64,000 nt of DNA, from positions 7,134,965 through 7,198,964 of the forward strand of contig NC_092459.1 in the NCBI RefSeq assembly GCF_047495875.1, given 5' to 3'. The position numbers and the translations under genes are program-made. The notes beneath the pieces are model-generated. The model searched no databases. It had not been told where the DNA came from and worked only from the letters and a program-made list of their open reading frames with translations. This document shows positions 60,726-64,000 of the stretch, in pieces; position 1 is the stretch's first letter; the number at the start of each line of letters is the position of its first letter. The DNA comes from Pithys albifrons albifrons. Lineage: Eukaryota; Chordata; Aves; Passeriformes; Thamnophilidae.

Positions 60726-61576
60726 AAATTGGAGAGGGCAACTTCACTCCGTATTGGAGAAGGTCATTGCCACTTCGTACTGGGGCGGGAGGCCCGGTCC
60801 CACACTGGACACGGGGCAACCCCGGCTCTATTTCGGACGGAGGAATCTCCGTCCCACAATTGAGCGAACTGCGTACCCCCAGACTGGCCCGCGGAGGTGA
60901 TGCTGGCGGCGGGGCCGGGCCGGGGGGGTGCGAGGGAGCCGGACAGACCCGCTGCGGGACGGCCCCGGGGAGCCGGACTCCTCCGCCCCGCTTCGCGCTG
61001 TCCCGGGTTGCTCCGCACCTCCACCGGCCCCGATAATTCCTCCTTGGGAGCCCGACACCAAGAGCAAAACAAAGCCCCGGCCGGGCTGCATGCTGATGTT
61101 TTCCCTCGCATGGAGGGTTTCCTTGGTAAAATTCAGATGTTTCCTTGGGTCTCGATTAAAATAACAAAGTGGGGTATTTACTAGGATGTTATTTCAAGTC
61201 TCTTAAGTCCCTGGTTATGTCTGTTGCGATTTCTCCACAAATACAAAAACAAGCACTGCGATGATTTATTTGAAAGAATGTAGGTGTTTCGCCAAAACAA
61301 ACATGACTTTTTTTTTCCCCTTTCCCCCCCAAACAATCGCTTCTCACGAGCATTTGTCACTGCAGCCTCTCAGATTTCTTTCTGTTGTAATTTTACAGGT
61401 GCTTTGTCACAGTATCACAAGCGGTTTCTAATGCCAACCAGAGGCAATTTTTTGGTATGTACACACACACTGTGAGGAGGTAGGGATGCAACTCCCATGA
61501 CACCATCCCAAGGGATCCCCATCCTGAGAAATCCCTGTCCCATGCAGCGCTGGATGGCCAGGCCCAAAGCCACTTA

Positions 61577-61730
61577 CATACCTTGCACAGCACTTGCACA
61601 GTTTGTAAATCCTTTGCACAGCATTTGCACAGGGCTTGCACAGCCTTTACAAAGAGTTTGCACGGGGCTTGCACAGCCTTTACATGGAGTTTGCATGGCT
61701 TGCATGGCATTTGCACACCTTGCACAGACC
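61577..61730. repeat. Degenerate TTTGCACAG tandem repeat with 33-bp higher-order period
   Basis: The base unit TTTGCACAG/TTGCACAGC recurs every 11-12 bases. A longer unit, GGGCTTGCACAGCCTTTACA, recurs at 61632 and 61665 (33 bases apart). Because 33 is a multiple of three, both strands carry frames with an 11-residue periodic peptide. This looks like a minisatellite, not a gene. Confidence 0.8.
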
Positions 61731-62912
61731 ACAGGGCCTTGAATGCTGCCACTGGCACCACCCACTGAGCAGTTAGTGATCACCAGGAGCCCTAACCCAG
61801 CTGGGGCAGGCAGCAGAGGAAAGACCTGCAGAGGAAGGCTTCAATAGCTGCTATTCTTTTGTCAGTCCCTTATTAGATCCAGCCTGATGCTGTTCAGACA
61901 CTAAAGGTCACTTTTACAAAGCATCTGAAAAGACCTACCAGCCTGAGGCCTCACTCCCCCCCTGGCCAGGGTGCTGAGATTCCACTCAGGTGTCCTTACA
62001 GAACCAGAGCAGGAGGCAGCAGGGCTGAGCACTCACGGCAGCTCTTTCCAAGGAAGGGAAGGCTGACAAACACTGTCCAGTCCTGCCCCACTCAATCCCA
62101 CCTCAACCAGCAGCCCCAGGGTCACAAAGTGTGCTCCTGATGCTTCCACTGAAGCTTGTGGCAGTGTTGCCTGCCCTGTGCTGCCCAGGGAAGGAATTAA
62201 AAAGGATCAGCAGAAAGATGTAAGGATGATGGGATGGGAAAGATTGTTGAATTCTAGAAAATGGGCAGACAAGTCCATCCATAAACTTCTGGGCTTCTTG
62301 CAATGGTTTCTGGAGCCTGCTGCCTGGAATAATTTCACACAGTTCTCTGTGTGAAACAGTGAAAGACATAAAAACAGTGAGTTTGGGGCATGCCCTGGGC
62401 CCACGAGTCTTTATGTCCTCCTGCATTTTGGGGTGCATGTACCTGCCACACATGTGGAACCCCAGGCTTCACCACATTCCCTGGGACTGGAACTGTCACT
62501 GCATTTTTCTGTGTCTTTCAAAAATTAAAGTTACATTGATGCGACAGACAACCAGGCTGTGCCTTCTGTTTTTCCTTTCCCCCAGGTTGTTTTTTTTTCC
62601 CACAGACCAATCTTCTTCTCAGCCCTCAGTGTGGGCAGCCAGGCCAAATGCCTGCCTGGTGCAAGACAGCAGAACTGAGCAATGGGTTCCCCTGCATCAC
62701 TTTGCACCACAACATCCTGTGCACAGCTGTCCCCATGACAGAGCCTTGTGCTACTGGGAGATGAGAGCCAGATCCCTGTCCTCATCATCTGTATGGAAAC
62801 CCAAACACAGGCACACACATACCCACACAACCCCAAGTGACATGGACACATGTCTGCACACACCAGGCACACATGCCCACACCAGAAGGTGCACACATGC
62901 CCATAGCAGAAG

Positions 62913-62914
<2 letters not shown>

Positions 62915-62952
<38 letters not shown>
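62915..62952. repeat. (AC)19 microsatellite
   Basis: A perfect AC run inside a broader CA-rich stretch (about 62800-62960). It generates cysteine/valine-rich shadow frames on the minus strand. Confidence 0.95.
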
Positions 62953-62955
<3 letters not shown>

Positions 62956-63144
62956 GATACACAGACCCAAGAAGAAAACCCTGTCTGGTCATGCTGGAGG
63001 GTAGATCTGAAATCCCACAGCTCATCCTCTCAACTACACAGCGTCTATTGAGGTGCACAAGTGCTAATTTTCCCATCTGTTCTCCATTGCAGCTTCATTT
63101 AAACCCTTTTGGGCTTTCTTGAATTTCCATCAGCCCAGCCCAGC

Positions 63145-63164
63145 CCAGCCCAGCTGCAGGACCT
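63145..63164. repeat. Short (CAGCC)n tract
   Basis: About four tandem CAGCC units just left of a candidate conserved element. Confidence 0.7.
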
Positions 63165-63234
63165 TCCCGAGCCACCCCAGCCCTGTGAGCGGCACAGCAG
63201 CTCCTGCCCTGAGCCCTTCCCTGTGCCGAGGACG

Positions 63235-63425
63235 GGCTCCCTTCTCTCCCACTGCAAACTCTTTGCGCATAATTTCACACTGGCAAAGAGCCACCTTCTA
63301 CCAGCCCTCCTCCAAAACCAAATTAGCACGCTGCTGCAGCAGCAAAAATTGGAGAGGAAGAGCTGCAATTTTATTTTACAACTCAATTAGCAAGTTTATA
63401 CAGAAAAAAACACTCATATAACTGA
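63235..63425. promoter_or_regulatory. Candidate conserved non-coding element upstream of GDF7
   Basis: About 3.6 kb upstream of the GDF7 ATG. It contains the 8-base inverted repeat CTCTTTGC...GCAAAGAG (63259-63266 and 63283-63290), an octamer-like TTTGCGCATAAT, two homeodomain-type cores (AAATTAGC and CAATTAGC) and a CTGCTGCAGCAG palindrome. Dense, varied motifs without repeat character suggest an enhancer. No alignment was possible, so this is inference. Confidence 0.25.
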
Positions 63426-64000
63426 GGGAGATTTTATGTCCGTTTGGCTTCACCAGAAAATAGACTTGTTCCTCCCAAGGGCACTCCCCACTGCTGTGGG
63501 TACAGCAATGTGTTCCTGCCCATGGGGGCCCTCAACCAACGTGCTGATCCTGGCTCCAGCCCTGCTCACTTGCCACATCTCTCTTTGCTCTTACACTTAA
63601 AAATTCTCTGGGTACCTCCATCAGGGGCTGAAAAACACAGTTCTGAGGCTGTCCTGTCATCCTGTTTACCAAGTATTAAATCAGAAGTGTGCCAGAACCT
63701 AGGATGAAGATAAAGGGCCCCATTTGTCTCTAATTTTCCTTAAGGACAAGCCTCAAACAACATGAAGCCAATGGCTATATGCCCAGGATGGATCCTGACT
63801 CCCATAACAGCTTGCACCATGTCCCACGATGGTCTGTCTCTCCCTTCACCAATAGACCCTTCTGGTCAAGCTTTTGGAAAGAAGGGGACAGTGAACTCAC
63901 TAAGCCTTTTTTCTTACTGGGAACATATTTTTGGATGCTGATTCTTCAGAATCAGGAAGGAATGATTCCTTTCCATGCATTGGGTTGAGACCTTGGCAGG

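Larger units (their letters stand above)
58430..61090. promoter_or_regulatory. CpG island covering GDF7 exon 1 and promoter side
   Basis: A long stretch with very high G+C and many CpGs surrounds the GDF7 start, in contrast to the AT-rich DNA on either side. It includes a NotI-type GCGGCCGC sequence near 59840. No convincing TATA box was seen on the minus strand, which fits a CpG-island promoter. The limits are by eye. Confidence 0.75.
59931..61576. other. GDF7 upstream flank, proximal
   Basis: Past the tandem repeat the sequence is CpG-rich to about 61090, then drops abruptly to ordinary AT-rich sequence. No coding exon was recognised. The numerous open frames on both strands reflect a lack of stop codons in GC-rich DNA. 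Confidence 0.6.
61731..64000. other. Distal GDF7 upstream flank
   Basis: Intergenic sequence of mixed composition. Apart from the CA-rich stretch, the CAGCC tract and the candidate element at 63235-63425, no gene, RNA or recognisable transposon was seen. Confidence 0.5.

Noticed and set aside
62531..63076. 181-codon minus-strand frame
   Set aside because: Driven by the CA microsatellite, giving a Cys/Val run; no family similarity.

Overview
The window looks like avian nuclear DNA, most likely from a songbird. It carries several CR1 LINE copies in both orientations, a 628-bp avian-type solo LTR with a 5-bp target-site duplication, AT-rich introns, and one very GC-rich CpG-island gene start. 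No bacterial, plasmid or organelle genes were seen. No tRNA, rRNA or CRISPR was recognised.

Two protein-coding genes are supported, and they lie tail to tail. On the plus strand are the last three coding exons of LDAH (lipid droplet-associated hydrolase): 2285-2525, 27158-27240 and 40299-40490. They encode about 171 C-terminal residues, including the Asp and His of the hydrolase triad. The nucleophile Ser lies in an upstream exon outside the window. LDAH introns of about 24.6 and 13.1 kb fill most of the left two thirds. On the minus strand is GDF7 (BMP12 type, a secreted TGF-beta/BMP ligand), which appears complete: exon 1 at 59736-59406, a 2.5-kb intron, exon 2 at 56918-55996, 417 residues. 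The tail-to-tail arrangement agrees with the LDAH/GDF7 neighbourhood known in other amniotes.

Region by region: 1-2284 is an LDAH intron with a degraded, internally deleted CR1. 2526-27157 is an LDAH intron with two antisense CR1s, the solo LTR, and a patchy, frame-broken, coding-like relic on the minus strand that the LTR and one CR1 interrupt. 27241-40298 is an LDAH intron with a (TA)n tract, a GC-richer block and a CR1 fragment. 40491 to about 43465 is the LDAH 3'UTR. 43466-55995 is the region between the genes, possibly including a very long GDF7 3'UTR. 55996-59736 is GDF7. 59737-61100 is its GC-rich upstream side, with a GCC repeat, a CTCF-like site, a ~49-bp tandem repeat carrying E-box/splice-donor-like cores, and poly-C tracts. 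61100-64000 is upstream flank with a 33-bp periodic tandem repeat, a (CA)n tract and a candidate conserved element.

The two genes do not act in one pathway. LDAH is a cytoplasmic, lipid-droplet-associated enzyme. GDF7 is a secreted signal known from roof plate, tendon and neural patterning. Their adjacency matters mainly because large LDAH introns could host GDF7 regulatory elements; that is inference. I recognised no clearly new biological system. The most unusual structures are the E-box/donor-like minisatellite at the GDF7 start and the invaded coding-like relic in the LDAH intron.
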